Assembly (NCBI RefSeq): GCF_028583425.1
Contig: NC_072791.1
Coordinates: forward strand, 38,757,368-38,821,367
Source of the DNA: Eublepharis macularius
Lineage: Eukaryota > Chordata > Lepidosauria > Squamata > Eublepharidae
Direction: 5' to 3'
DNA: 64,000 bases
Shown here: positions 53,371 to 63,885 of the stretch, piece after piece
How the letters are laid out: each line of letters opens with the position of its first letter
Numbering within the stretch: the stretch's first letter is position 1
The notes under the pieces: model-generated
The model's database searches: none
What the model saw: only the letters and a program-made list of their open reading frames with translations
What the model was told of the DNA's origin: nothing
Translations under genes and position numbers: made by a program

Positions 53371-53799
53371 GCCCCCCCATTCGGAATGAAGAGACAGACA
53401 CAAGGCTTGGGTATAAATTTGGGCCATTTATTGACCAACATTAAACTTAATAACGGCAAGGGTATAACTAGCGGTACTACAGGTCAAGACAAGGGGTCAA
53501 TTGGACCAACTCCTCGACCTGCTTGGGCGAGCACCCCCTGCCCCAGGTGCGAGCCATCCATGTGAATGGCTGTAACCCGGCCGGCCAGGCGAATGGTTCC
53601 CCCCTTAAAGCTCCATACACCCCAGCCGTGAAGCCCGAGGGAAGGACTTGTACAGGGGGTCCCACAGGCAGTCTGCCCTCTCAGCTGGCAGCCGTACAGC
53701 CCGCCAGCCAATCCCTGACAGACCCCTATTCCCCACCAATGGGGAGGTGCCACTGGGTGCTCACCGGCCCGCTCTGTCTACCCAAATCTAACCTGCCAC
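53371..53799 (-). repeat. Ngaro-family repeat B1 (second element)
   Basis: This is the second copy of the B repeat. The interior follows directly with AGCTAGGGCCAAGCCTCTGC, which parallels GCTAAGGGTCAAGCCTCTGC after B1 in the complete Ngaro. Confidence 0.85.
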
Positions 53800-54280
53800 A
53801 GCTAGGGCCAAGCCTCTGCTTAGGCCCTTGCACCCCACAGTTAGCCCAGTGCCAACCATCACCCTTGCCGTCAGTTACCACAGAATATTGTGTTGCCCTT
53901 CACCACAGGTGAACACCGACACCTCTGTAGAGGTTGGCAACTTCGGCCCTAATGCCAGGAAAGGGCAAATAAATACCCCTCCTGCTCCCAAAGCCTTTTA
54001 AAGGGCCATTTTGGCCTTATGCCATGACCCCTGATAACCTCTGTAGAGGTCAGCAAATTCAGCCTTTATGCAGGGGCTTGGCAAATAGATGCTCGTCCCT
54101 CCCGACAGCTTTCTCATGGGCTCTGTTGGCCATATGCCTAGCCCCAAACTAGTGGGTCTCAATCTTCCCGCCACACTGACGCGGAAGCATTGCAGACCAA
54201 GGTCATCACCATCCAGGTGAATGACCCTTCCCGCCACCATGACGGGGAAGCACAGTAGACCAAGGTCACTACCATCCAGG

Positions 54281-55520
54281 TAATAACCAGAACGTAAGGC
54301 GGAGGCGCACCTCCCCTCAAGCCATCAGGCCACTACTTGCCTGGGCGCTGCAAGCCTGTGTGAGCCTGTAAGGAAAGGGCCATGCCCTGCAAGACAAGGT
54401 CAACACCCCGCGGTGAATGACCAACATGTGAGGCGGAGGTCCGCACCTCCCCTCCAGCCATCAGGCCACTACTTGCCTGGGTGCTGCAAGCCTGTGTGAG
54501 CCTGTAAGGAAAGGGCCATGCCCTGCGAGACAAGGTCAACACCACGCGGCGAATGACCAACATGTGAGGCAGAGGTCCGCACCTCCCCTCCAGTCATCAG
54601 GCCACTACTTGCCTGGGTGCTGCAAGCCTGTGTGAGCCTGTAAGGAAAGGGCCATGCCCTGCGAGACAAGGTCAACACCACGCGGCGAATGACCAACATG
54701 TGAGGCAGAGGTCCGCACCTCCCCTCCAGTCATCAGGCCACTACTTGCCTGGGCGCTGCAAGCCTGTGTGAGCCTGTAAGGGAAGGGCCATGCCCTGCAA
54801 GACAAGGTCAACACCACGCGGTGAATGACCAACATGTGAGGCGGAGGTCCGCACCTCCCCTCCAGCCATCAGGCCACTACTTGCCTGGGCGCTGCAAGCC
54901 TGTGTGAGCCTGTAAGGAAAGGGCCATGCCCTGCAAGACAAGGTCAACACCACGCGGCGAATGACCAACATGTGAGGCGGAGGTCCGCACCTCCCCTCCA
55001 GCCATCAGGCCACTACTTGCCTGGGTGCTGCAAGCCTGTGTGAGCCTGTAAGGAAAGGGCCATGCCCTGTGAGACAAGGTCAACACCACGCGGCGAATGA
55101 CCAACATGTGAGGCGGAGGTCCGCACCTCCCCTCCAGCCATCAGGCCACTACTTGCCTGGGCGCTGCAAGCCTGTGTGAGCCTGTAAGGGAAGGGCCATG
55201 CCCGGCGAAACAAGGTCAACACCACGCAGCGAATGACCAACATGTGAGGCAGAGGTCCGCACCTCCCCTCCAGCCATCAGGCCACTACTTGCCTGGGCGC
55301 TGCAAGCCTGTGTGAGCCTGTAAGGGAAGGGCCATGCCCGGCGAGACAAGGTCAACACCACGCGGTGAATGACCAACATGTGAGGGGGAGGTCCGCACCT
55401 CCCCTCCAGCCATCAGGCCACTACTTGCCTGGGTGCTGCAAGCCTGTGTGAGCTTGTAAGGAAAGGACCATGCCCTGTGAGACTAGGTCAACACCACGTG
55501 GCGAATGACCAAAATGTGAG
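54281..55520 (-). repeat. 136-bp minisatellite grown from the SGNH region
   Basis: About nine units of 136 bp follow one another, each with CCACTACTTGCCTGGG, GCAAGCCTGTGTGAGCCTGTAAGG, GGGCCATGCCC and CAAGGTCAACACC(A/C)CGCGG. Read on the minus strand the unit encodes GHSPRGVDLV.QGMALSLQA, recognisably the same stretch as VIHLGGNDLGLVKGKALSLQA in the intact hydrolase at 6855-7424. Flanking pieces at 53998-54280 are more like the source sequence. Confidence 0.9.
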
Positions 55521-58500
55521 GCAGAGGATTGCACGCAGAGGCCCTGTCACTACCCAATTGGCATCCTCTTGGCCTGATGAGCCACCCAGAAAATCATGCT
55601 GTGTCCACATATGAGGCTTCAACACCTCCTGCAGTGAATCACAGCATCTAAAAAGAAAAAGAAACAATTAGACACAACTCTTTAGAGTGTCAGCAGGGGT
55701 GCACATATGCCCCATACACTGCCTACTATCACCGACCTACTCTTTGGTCCCAGATAGCCCAGTGCAGTTGCACTGCTAGGACTCATCACAAGGGCCCACC
55801 TGAACAATTGTGCCCCCACTGTCACTGATCCATCTTGGACCACCTAATATGAAGGGTCACTGAATCAGTCTCAAACTTCAGGTCCTGTGCCCTCAGTGCA
55901 CACCCCAGACAGATCTGTGAGGGATTGGGCCACCAGCTCACTCCTCTCAGAGTTCCGCAGAAGGCCATCAGTGACGTTACATGAAATAGTGCAGACTCAA
56001 ATCCTGATAGGCACACCTTTTTCCAAACAGAGCCTAAACCCAGGCTGCAAGTCTGTGTGAGCATGTAAGGAAAGGTCCAGACACTAGGAACCAAGGTCAT
56101 ACCACCCAGGTGAACAAACTGAATGTGAAATGGAGGCCGCTCCACCCTCCAGCTCACAAGGCCACCCAGCCTATGCATGCAAGGGCCATGCCCCACAGCC
56201 CCGGTTATTACTGCACATGTGAATAACAATATGTGAGGCAGAAGACAGCTCCTCCCCTCAAGCACACTGGGCCACCCAACCTATATATGCACGTCTGTGG
56301 GGCCTGTAATAGAAGGGCTGTGCCCTTGGAAATTTCAACTCATTACCCCCTGGTGAATGACCAGGAGTGAGGGAAAGATCCTCATGTCCCATCAAACAGA
56401 AATAACAGCTGGCCATCATGTTCCTTGTGGCTAAGTGCAGTGTCAACCAGACCCTTCCTTAAGGGCTTGGGTCATCACTGTGCAAATTCTCAAGAATCTA
56501 ACTTTCACACCAACCATTAACATCATGTAGCCCCAGAAAATGCCCAGGCCAACATCAAACGGGGAGGTTTACTGGTGAACCTAAAGGCGCATAAGCTGCC
56601 TGATGACTGCTAATGGATACAAGGCGAGCCCCTTAATTTCACACACACACACACCCCATAACTGTGGGATATATCCACTAGCCATAACTACTACAGACCA
56701 ATCTATGCCCCAGCCTAGAGACCTCCATCTACTTAGACATAGGTGCACCGTGTGCTGGGGGCTATATCATCTGGTTGCTAAACAACCACAGCCATCCCTG
56801 AAGGCCTAGCTCAGAGGAAATCTGAGGGCAAGCTGCCCTGTTGCATCTGCAGTTGAGACTGGGTGTTGCTTTGAAACATAAATGCCAGGACCAGTCTCCG
56901 GAACCCATCTCAAAATCCTATATGATTTGGATGAAAGGGTTAGGTATGGGCATCACTGCCTAATTGTCCACATGAAGTGTGCTGAGGGGTTATCTAGTTC
57001 CCTCCCCCACACCAACTGCCAGGAGGATTGGAAAATTCCAAGCATATACGGTGTATAGTAAGACCCCCATTCTGACTGGTAAATGGGCCACTGCTCAGCC
57101 CACCAGCGCCCCTGAACTAAACTCAGAGCTGTTAAGCCCCAAGGCAGCAGAAACTCCAAGGAAACTCCACCTCTAGGTATCAACACCCTGGAGACAAGGC
57201 TCAAAGCCCAGCCAGCTGCTAAAGCTCCCATAAAGGAGGCCGGCTGGCAGCTGCCTGGTCCATGTACAGTAAACCACCTTAACTCTAATTCACGGTCTCC
57301 CTCCTCAGGTCTACCTCATCCTTCTCCTCCACTTCCTGAAGAGGAGGGTTAACCCCCAAACTGCTGCTCCCTTTATGACTGTCCCTTTATAACTGAATCA
57401 AGAAATAACTCAAGACGCCACTATAAAACTCAAAGGCAATACCCAAGAGGATACAACCCAGGAGTCTAAACATGGGTGCCTGGAGACTGTTGCCTGACCC
57501 CAGGAGCCCCTCCAGTGGACTTACCTATCTGCCAGTCAGGTTCACTGTCACCCTCACGTGACTAGGTTACAGCAGCCTAGGCCAGTTCTGCTACCAACGT
57601 CAATTGTGCTAAGGCTGCAAAACTGAGCAGGGGTAGGGATTTACAAGCTACCACCCTGAGCATATAAACCCTTGTTAAGCCAATAGCAATAATATGTGAA
57701 GCAATCTACCTTTCAGATGACTGCAAGCCACCCCCTACCCCAGCCTCAGCCAGGCCTTCACAGCTGTAGCTGTAAGTACTTTCTCCAATACAGTGAAAAC
57801 GTTGGGGAGGAGGGGGGCTAGATAAACTAGAGGCCTGCAGGGACTGAGCCTAACCATGTTTCAGCCCTCCTGACTGATGGACACTGATAGCCCAGTATTT
57901 CCTTACTCCCTGTGGCCACTTCATCATCCTCAAAGGTTAACTGTGCAGGTAGGGCTGCTTTGCAAGATACATATTCAGTGACTGTTTGCCCTTAACAGGG
58001 CTGCTCGCCTTTTTATTTTTTAAATTTATAGTGGCATGATGGAAATGTACAGTGACGCAATGTACTGCAGTAACACATACCCCCAAAATGGAAGCCCAAA
58101 CACTGAGGCCTCTATAAAATGGCTGCCAGTGCTAGGCTAAGCAGGCCACAGGATGACACACTCAAAATGGCCACCCTAGCAAAGCAGAAGTTGTAAAAGT
58201 CTCACCAAAATGGCCTCCACTGCCAGTAAGCAGGAGGCAAATCAGACCATATAAAACCCACACTCAAAATGGCCACTGCTGGAGCGGTGCATATTGTAGA
58301 TGCCTTCACAACAAGGCTGTACTGCCAGGAGGCCAAGAAGGCCACTGATGCCACACTCAAAATAGCTGCATCCAATTGAATAAACTGCCAAGCCTTTTCA
58401 CAAAATGCACCCCCTGCTGCCTGAAGGCCTTAAGCCAAGCTATTGCTGCTAGAAATACTCCCTCCCAAGTAAGTATAAACGGGGGGGGGGGGGGAGGAAA

Positions 58501-58981
58501 AAAGCCTAGACAGAGAGGAGGCCTACCAGCATCCACCCTACTAAGCCAGGAGCAGTAATGTAATCCACCCCTCAGATGGCTGCAATTCACTCCTGCGGCC
58601 TACAGAAAAGCCTATTGCTGTTTCTGTTGAAAGTACACCCTCCCAACAAAATAAGGGGAAGCAGAGCCTAATTAGGCTAGAGGCCTGGAAGGACTGGATA
58701 TAACCCTGCTTTAGCCCTCCTGACTGATAACCAACAGTCCCCAAGTGTAAATAAGAAGAGGATAATACTACTACTAATAATAATAATAATAAAAACTCTG
58801 CCAAACCACTGAGCCTGGCGCTGGGCCCTGGCTCTCCTCCTGTTGTTTGAAGATATCAAGCAGGGGACTATCACAGCTTTCCCCAAGAAGGTAGCTATAG
58901 CCACCTAGCCCTGAAGGCCTGCAGTAAAACTGGCCTCAGAGGAGCTTGGCTGAGAGAGCTTGATATATGCTCTGCTCAGGC
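55521..58981 (-). other. Decayed interior of the second Ngaro-family element
   Basis: The interior keeps recognisable recombinase and RT/RNase H traces (see the element entry). From about 57250 to 58980, where gag and leader would lie, I recognise no protein. At 58084-58366 the motif AAAATGGC(C/T) recurs six times. A (CA)n run lies at 56641-56654, a G run at 58480-58493 and an (ATA/ATT)n run at 58769-58793. Confidence 0.6.
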
Positions 58982-59157
58982 CGAGCTTTCAAAGCTGACT
59001 GAGCCCTACAGAGGCGGAGCCACCCTTTACAGGGCCAGGCCCCACCTCCCAAAGCCTGGATGCCCAGGAATGTAAGGCTGGTCTCTCCATCCGTGCAGTG
59101 AGGCAAAAGTGGCACCCAGCCTAAGCATGTTTCACATGCAGCTGGGTGTGCCATCTT
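58982..59157 (-). repeat. Ngaro-family repeat A1 (second element)
   Basis: It matches 53195-53370 base for base by eye and ends GGGTGTGCCATCTT before the host flank CCTGGACATTTAG. Confidence 0.85.
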
Positions 59158-59275
59158 CCTGGACATTTAGGGCCAGAGTCTGGGGAGGGCAAAATTTGGG
59201 GAGGGGAGCGAGATCATCAGGGATGTGATTCTATAGGGTCCACCCTTCAAAGCTGCCATTTTCCCCAGGGGAATA

Positions 59276-59470
59276 ACAACAACAACTACTACTACTACTA
59301 CTACTACCTTTGATTTATATACCACCCTTCAGGACAACTTAACACCTGTTCAGAGTGGTTTACAAAGTATCTTATTATTATCCCCACAACAAACATCCTA
59401 TGATGTGGGTGGGGCTGAGAGAGCTCCAAGAAGCTGTGACTGACCCAAGGTCACCCAGCTGGCTTCAAGA
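59276..59470 (-). mobile_element. SINE/LINE-tail fragment with (ACT)n run
   Basis: An (AAC)n(ACT)n run leads into TTTGATTTATATACCACCCTTCAG, GAGTGGTTTACAAAGTA and CAAGGTCACCCAGCTGGCTTC. These are the reversed tail and body of the squamate SINE type at 3013-3243. Confidence 0.65.
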
Positions 59471-59890
59471 GGAAGAGTGGGGAATCATAAGTCAGTGTGA
59501 CCAAAACTGTTTCTGTCCCAAAGCTGGGACTGAATCCAGATTGAAATGGGTCTATATAATCTTTCTACTCCAAGACTACCTGAAGCTGTGTAACCATCTC
59601 TCACTCAAGCACTTTGTCTAAGAATGGAACATTAGCCATTGCACTGTACGCCTTTAGATCTTGAGTGTAGGGTGCACAGATTCTCCACATGGAATAGCAA
59701 AAGATAGCAAAATAACTCCCCCCCTCCCATACGCTGGTTATGCACAGGAAAATGGCTTGGGGGAAGGCAGGAGCTTCTTGGAGTTTTCTGATTGCAGGAA
59801 GCCCGTTAAAACCAGTGCATGCCTGTGCAGAAACATACCATCTAGTGAGACCCTTAAATGCACCTTGTCCAGGCTCACCATACCAGACAG
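59471..59890. other. Intergenic stretch, no gene seen
   Basis: No gene is seen. Sequence near 59540-59640 may be decayed SINE tail. Confidence 0.4.
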
Positions 59891-60047
59891 TGGCCATTTT
59901 CACACATCTCGGCATAGTGCTAAACTCACAGAACAAGGGAGTCTTCATGATGCGATTTCTGATGTTATCACACCACAAAATCGCACCATGAAGATGCCCT
60001 TGTTCTGTGACTTTAGTGTTATGCTGAGATGTGTGAAAACGGCCAGT
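59891..60047. mobile_element. Fold-back MITE, about 157 bp
   Basis: TGGCCATTTTCACACATCTC (left) and GAGATGTGTGAAAACGGCCA (right) are inverted copies. The symmetry goes on through GTGCTAAACTCACAGAACAAGGG and CCCTTGTTCTGTGACTTTAGTG. It is non-coding and flanked by CAG/GTG without a clear TSD. Confidence 0.75.
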
Positions 60048-60122
60048 GCTCCAACAACATCTTGGGATAGAACCAGTCCAACCATGGTGTCTAAGTCATG
60101 ACAGATGCAAGCAATTTTATTT

Positions 60123-60283
60123 GCAAAATGCATTTCAAAGGGATCACAGTAGGCTTGTATGTTTTCTGGGTTAATATCCTCTGGGGCTTGAGATAAAATG
60201 CAAAATGCATTTCAAAGGGATCACAGTAGGCTTGTATGTTTTCTGGGTTAATATCCTCTGGGGCTTGAGATAAAAGCCCTTCA
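60123..60283 (+). repeat. 77-bp tandem duplication
   Basis: GCAAAATGCATTTCAAAGGG to CTTGAGATAAAAT appears twice in a row with a 77-base period and no visible differences. It is non-coding and looks very recent. Confidence 0.9.
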
Positions 60284-60755
60284 TAACCCAAGAAAGCTCC
60301 GCTAGATGGTACATATAGTCAAAATAGGGGTCTGGCTAACAAAGCATCTGATGAGCACCACAGAGGCCTGATAGACCATGGTCATTATCACCCTTCCCCA
60401 TCCATCAGGGTAGACTGATGCTGCATGAGGAAGGTGCGGGGGCAAAACTGAGTGAGAGTCATCCCTCCCTCTTCACCAGCCCAGGTCTTTGTGATCCATA
60501 CCATTCTTCTCACTCAGGATTAAGACCTGGGTGAAGGATGCTTTGTTTTGAACTGATCTGGCATTCAGCAGTAGCACTTTTAGGCTTCATGGCTGGCAAG
60601 CAAGATTGGCCAGGTTCCTTTGGCTGAGAAAAGACCCAGAAGACTGGGTGGGCACAACTTACTGATCCTTTCTTCCCCTTAGCAGGCCTGTCTTATCCCA
60701 CAGCCATATCTTCTTCTGGAATAAAGGAGCACTGTTATCATAGGTGCTGATTATC
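60284..60755. other. Intergenic stretch, no gene seen
   Basis: Parts (60440-60730) look like a decayed LINE (motifs such as CCCAGGTCTTTGTGATC), but no protein match is firm. Confidence 0.35.
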
Positions 60756-61104
60756 AACTATAACAGGAATCCCCAACCTTTTTGAACCTGTGGACACATT
60801 TGGAATTCTGACATAGTGTGGTGGGTGCAGTCACAAATTAGCTGCCACAAAATGCCTGTTGCAGGAGGTGGAGCTACAGTCACAGAGTGATGAACTTGGG
60901 GCTGTGGAAGCAGCTTCTGCCAAAGCAGTGTTTTAAAAAATCTTCACAGCCAATCAAATCTCCAATGACCAATCAGAAGTCATGCTTGGCAAAAGCCCCA
61001 TCTGCCCGCATCCTCTTTCTCAAAACACTTGATGGGCACTAGGGAAGTTGTCTGTGGGCACAATGGTGCCTGTAGGCACTACATTGGGAACCTCTGAACT
61101 ATAG
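60756..61104 (+). mobile_element. hAT-type MITE, 333 bp
   Basis: The element (60764-61096) starts CAGGAATCCCCAACCTTTTT and ends ACATTGGGAACCTCTG. The flanks AACTATAA and AACTATAG match in seven of eight bases. The ends CAGG.. and inverted CAGAGGTTCCCAA are of the Charlie-like hAT type. It is non-coding. Confidence 0.75.
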
Positions 61105-61869
61105 GAACCCTAGAGCCTAAGCTGTTAGAGCTCTGCAGTAGTTCACACTGGATTAAGCCTTCTGACTCCACTTTGTTTGCTGTTGCAGTGTTTAAAAGTA
61201 GAAAGACCAATTATCTTTCTGCAGGTAGTAGATGCAAAAGCTCTTGGATCTCTGCATAGCCACAAAAATGCAGTGCAAGGAGCATTAAGTCAGAGCTTTT
61301 GGTCATGATGACCAGATTTGTAGTACATTTCAAGACACAGATTGCTCTGTTGCAAAAACCAAAAAAATAGAGTTATAATAATTGCCCTGAATATCTAAGG
61401 GACAGGGGTTGTCTTTGTCTAGAAAGCACAAAATGGAATCTGAGCCTGTGATCTCACACTTCTAGGAACTTTCATAATAGGCCATTTTGTTCTCTGCGTT
61501 TAGTTTCTTCATATACAAGAGGGATGAACGAAACTACAGAAAAATGCTTGCCCCATCTGCCAGTAAATGGCAATGTGTAAATACCCAAGGCTGCTATTAA
61601 TAAACACAAAATAGAGAAGCAACAGTACCACAATCTCTTTCCCATACTAGTGTCTAACAGTGGAGCCACAAGTTGTTGGATGTTGCTTTACTAAAATCAT
61701 TTGTCTCCTGAATTTTCCTTTCTGAACAGAAAAATCCAGGAAGTGAATGATAGCAATGCAACGTCCCAAAATAAAATGGATCCTGTATGGACGTCCACCT
61801 GTAGAACAAAATAGTTATTATTGTTGGAATTTCCCAAAAGAAAGATTTGGTGGAGGCAGTGGAGAATAA
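61105..61869. other. Intergenic stretch, no gene seen
   Basis: AT-rich, apparently unique DNA. No gene is seen. Confidence 0.5.
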
Positions 61870-62143
61870 CTTTTACCCAGGGCTTTTTTTCTGGGAAAAG
61901 AGGTGGTGGAACTCAGTGGGTTGCCCTTGGAGAAAATGGTCACATGGCTGGTGGCCCCACCCCCTGATCTCCAGACAGAGGGGAGTTTAGATTGCCCTCT
62001 GCACCGCTCGGTGCAGAGGGCAATCTAAACGCCCCTCTGTCTGGAGATCAGGGGGCGGGGCCACCAGCCATGTGACCATTTTCAAGAGGTTCCGGAACTC
62101 TGTCCCACTGCATTCCAGCTGAAAAAAAAACCCTGCTTTTACC
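61870..62143. mobile_element. hAT-type fold-back MITE with perfect TSD
   Basis: The element (61878-62135, 258 bp) starts CAGGGCTTTTTTTCTGGGAA and ends GCTGAAAAAAAAACCCTG. It is flanked by a perfect CTTTTACC duplication (61870-61877, 62136-62143). The interior is a near-perfect palindrome: GGTGGCCCCACCCCCTGATC ... GATCAGGGGGCGGGGCCACC around a short GCACCGCTCGGTGC centre. It is non-coding. Confidence 0.88.
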
Positions 62144-63779
62144 CTTCTTGACTCTCCGTAGTACCAATCCTACTATAGAACTTGTCCGCCAATGAACCTT
62201 TTCTGTAAACACAAATGATGGTAATTTACTGACTTGGAGAGGGGGTGGCCAAGGAAGAAAACTTCCTTGTTGGACTGGGGATAAAATCATTTAAGACAAT
62301 TAAGCAATGCAAACATATAAACATGGCAATTGTAATTACATTTCTTAGACCCTTAACTACATTTTTAAAAGAAAAGCAGGCTTTGTTTATCTTGATAGGG
62401 AAAACAGCTCAAGGGCTGCTTTGTGCTAAACCTGTTTTGTTCCCCTCTTACATTTGGCTTCCTTACAATTTAAACAGACCCATGCTAGAGGTGCTTTTGT
62501 TCAATACCATTTCTGAAGCCCCGTGCTTCTTGATAAATCTGAAATGATAACCTAATAAATCCTGGACTCTTGTCCAGCTTTTGCTCTGTCTGCCAGTTAT
62601 CCATCCTCTTTGTCTATGATAGGGTGCCAGTTGACCATTTCTTAATTTGCCAGAAACTGTACACAATTCCTTGCAAATGTGGTGGAAGTTCATCCAACTG
62701 CTTTCATGCTATCATTGCTGCTGCATCAGATTGTGGGTGAATGCAGATGACAATTTATCCAGAGGGACAACATTAATACATGTGACACCTTGCAAAAATG
62801 AGCTATCCTGGGATCAAATAATCATATCACAATTTGGTACCTGATCAAGTTCTGGGCAAGCAGGGAGGGCAAGATCTTCCCATCATTTGGCAGGTGAGAC
62901 ATGTCCACATACTGTAGTCATCCACTTGAATGCCCTGGCCAACGTGGAGGAGATTTGTACCAATCCTTCAGCTTCCCTGACCAAGTGTAGTAGAATGGTA
63001 AAATGTGCAGTAAAAAAACTAGCAAATTTGCTTGCTTCTCCTACATGAGCTGGAGGAACAAAATAGTTTGGGCAATGGAAAAGTTTGACTGTGAGTGCGG
63101 CCAACTCTTTTTGGATGCTGCACTGCCTCTGGCCTTGTATCATATTCCTATGGCCTTTTTCCTTGGCATCCTGTACTCTCTCACACCTGTCTGCACGTGG
63201 AGCACAGCAAAGGTGGCAGTTCTCTGTAAGTGCTGCAGAACTGACATCTTTGCTTTACTGTATTGTTTGGAAAGTGAAATGGATGATGATTTCAAGGCTT
63301 CTTTATCAGTTTTCTGGTTCTTACTTTCAATGTGGACAAATATAATTACCCACAAATAAGTCTGTCTGCTGTGTCTGTGAATGCTTCCTCCTCCTCCTCC
63401 TCGATGTTGTTGTTATTTTGCAATGGCAATCAGGCTTTGCAGAAGGGAGATAATTCTACTGCATCCTGTAGAATTGGATCACTGCTGATGAAGAAAATCA
63501 TCTGAGATATCTGCCTTAGACAAGGCACACTCAAAACAGTGAACCACTCAGAAGTAAAAGTGGTGTCCTTTTTCAGAATGAACAGTGCCTGTTCAGTGCC
63601 TATACTAACACACTCTAAACACAAAATTTTCAGGGAATGTGAAATCTGCCTCTACAGTTTTAATTCAAAAAGTGTGTGAGTTTATCAGGAGTTTATAAAA
63701 ATAGTTTTAAGGATGCTATCCTATCTATGCTTTTTGCCCATTAATAGACCTGAGTAGGATTCTGAGCAGACCTGCTTAG
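62144..63779. other. Apparently unique DNA, no gene recognised
   Basis: 62250-62850 is repeat-free and complex in texture and could be conserved non-coding DNA. 62880-63360 is open on both strands for up to 118 codons, but I recognise no family. A (CTC)n run lies at 63388-63402. Confidence 0.4.
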
Positions 63780-63885
63780 GATTCCTCTTCCAGCTGGATA
63801 TTCCTGGCTGATTGTAGCTTTGAACCCAGGTTTGCCTAATCCTATCCAATCCTCTAACCATTACAGCAACCTGGCTCAAACATAT
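63780..63885 (-). mobile_element. SINE head fragment
   Basis: TTTGAACCCAGG and CCTCTAACCATTACAGCAACC are the complement of the B-box and A-box regions of a tRNA-derived SINE (compare 3013-3243). It is diverged. Confidence 0.5.

Larger units (their letters stand above)
52593..59157 (-). mobile_element. Ngaro-family element, broken inside, ends well kept
   Basis: The layout is the same split-repeat plan as at 5.6-12.4 kb. B2 is 52593-53021, A2 53022-53370 and B1 53371-53799. The interior runs to 58981, and A1 (58982-59157) matches 53195-53370. The two B copies (offset 778) read identically, and A1 matches A2 closely. The interior keeps only traces of SGNH (53940-54240), a recombinase (55822-56265, FHVTSLMAFCGTLRG and RAQDLKFETDSVTLHIR) and RT/RNase H (56953-57231), with many breaks. 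It is about 6.6 kb. Matching ends and a ruined interior suggest a non-autonomous form spread by another element's proteins. It is a subfamily distinct from the 5.6-kb copy. Confidence 0.85.

Noticed and set aside
54333-55379. Repeated 76-codon minus-strand frames that could suggest a repeat protein
   Set aside because: They are by-products of the 136-bp minisatellite. 136 is not a multiple of three, so the frame shifts at each unit.
63003-63359. 118-codon plus-strand frame and its minus-strand partner as a host exon
   Set aside because: No recognisable domain, no convincing splice sites at both edges, and codon texture not distinct from the surroundings.
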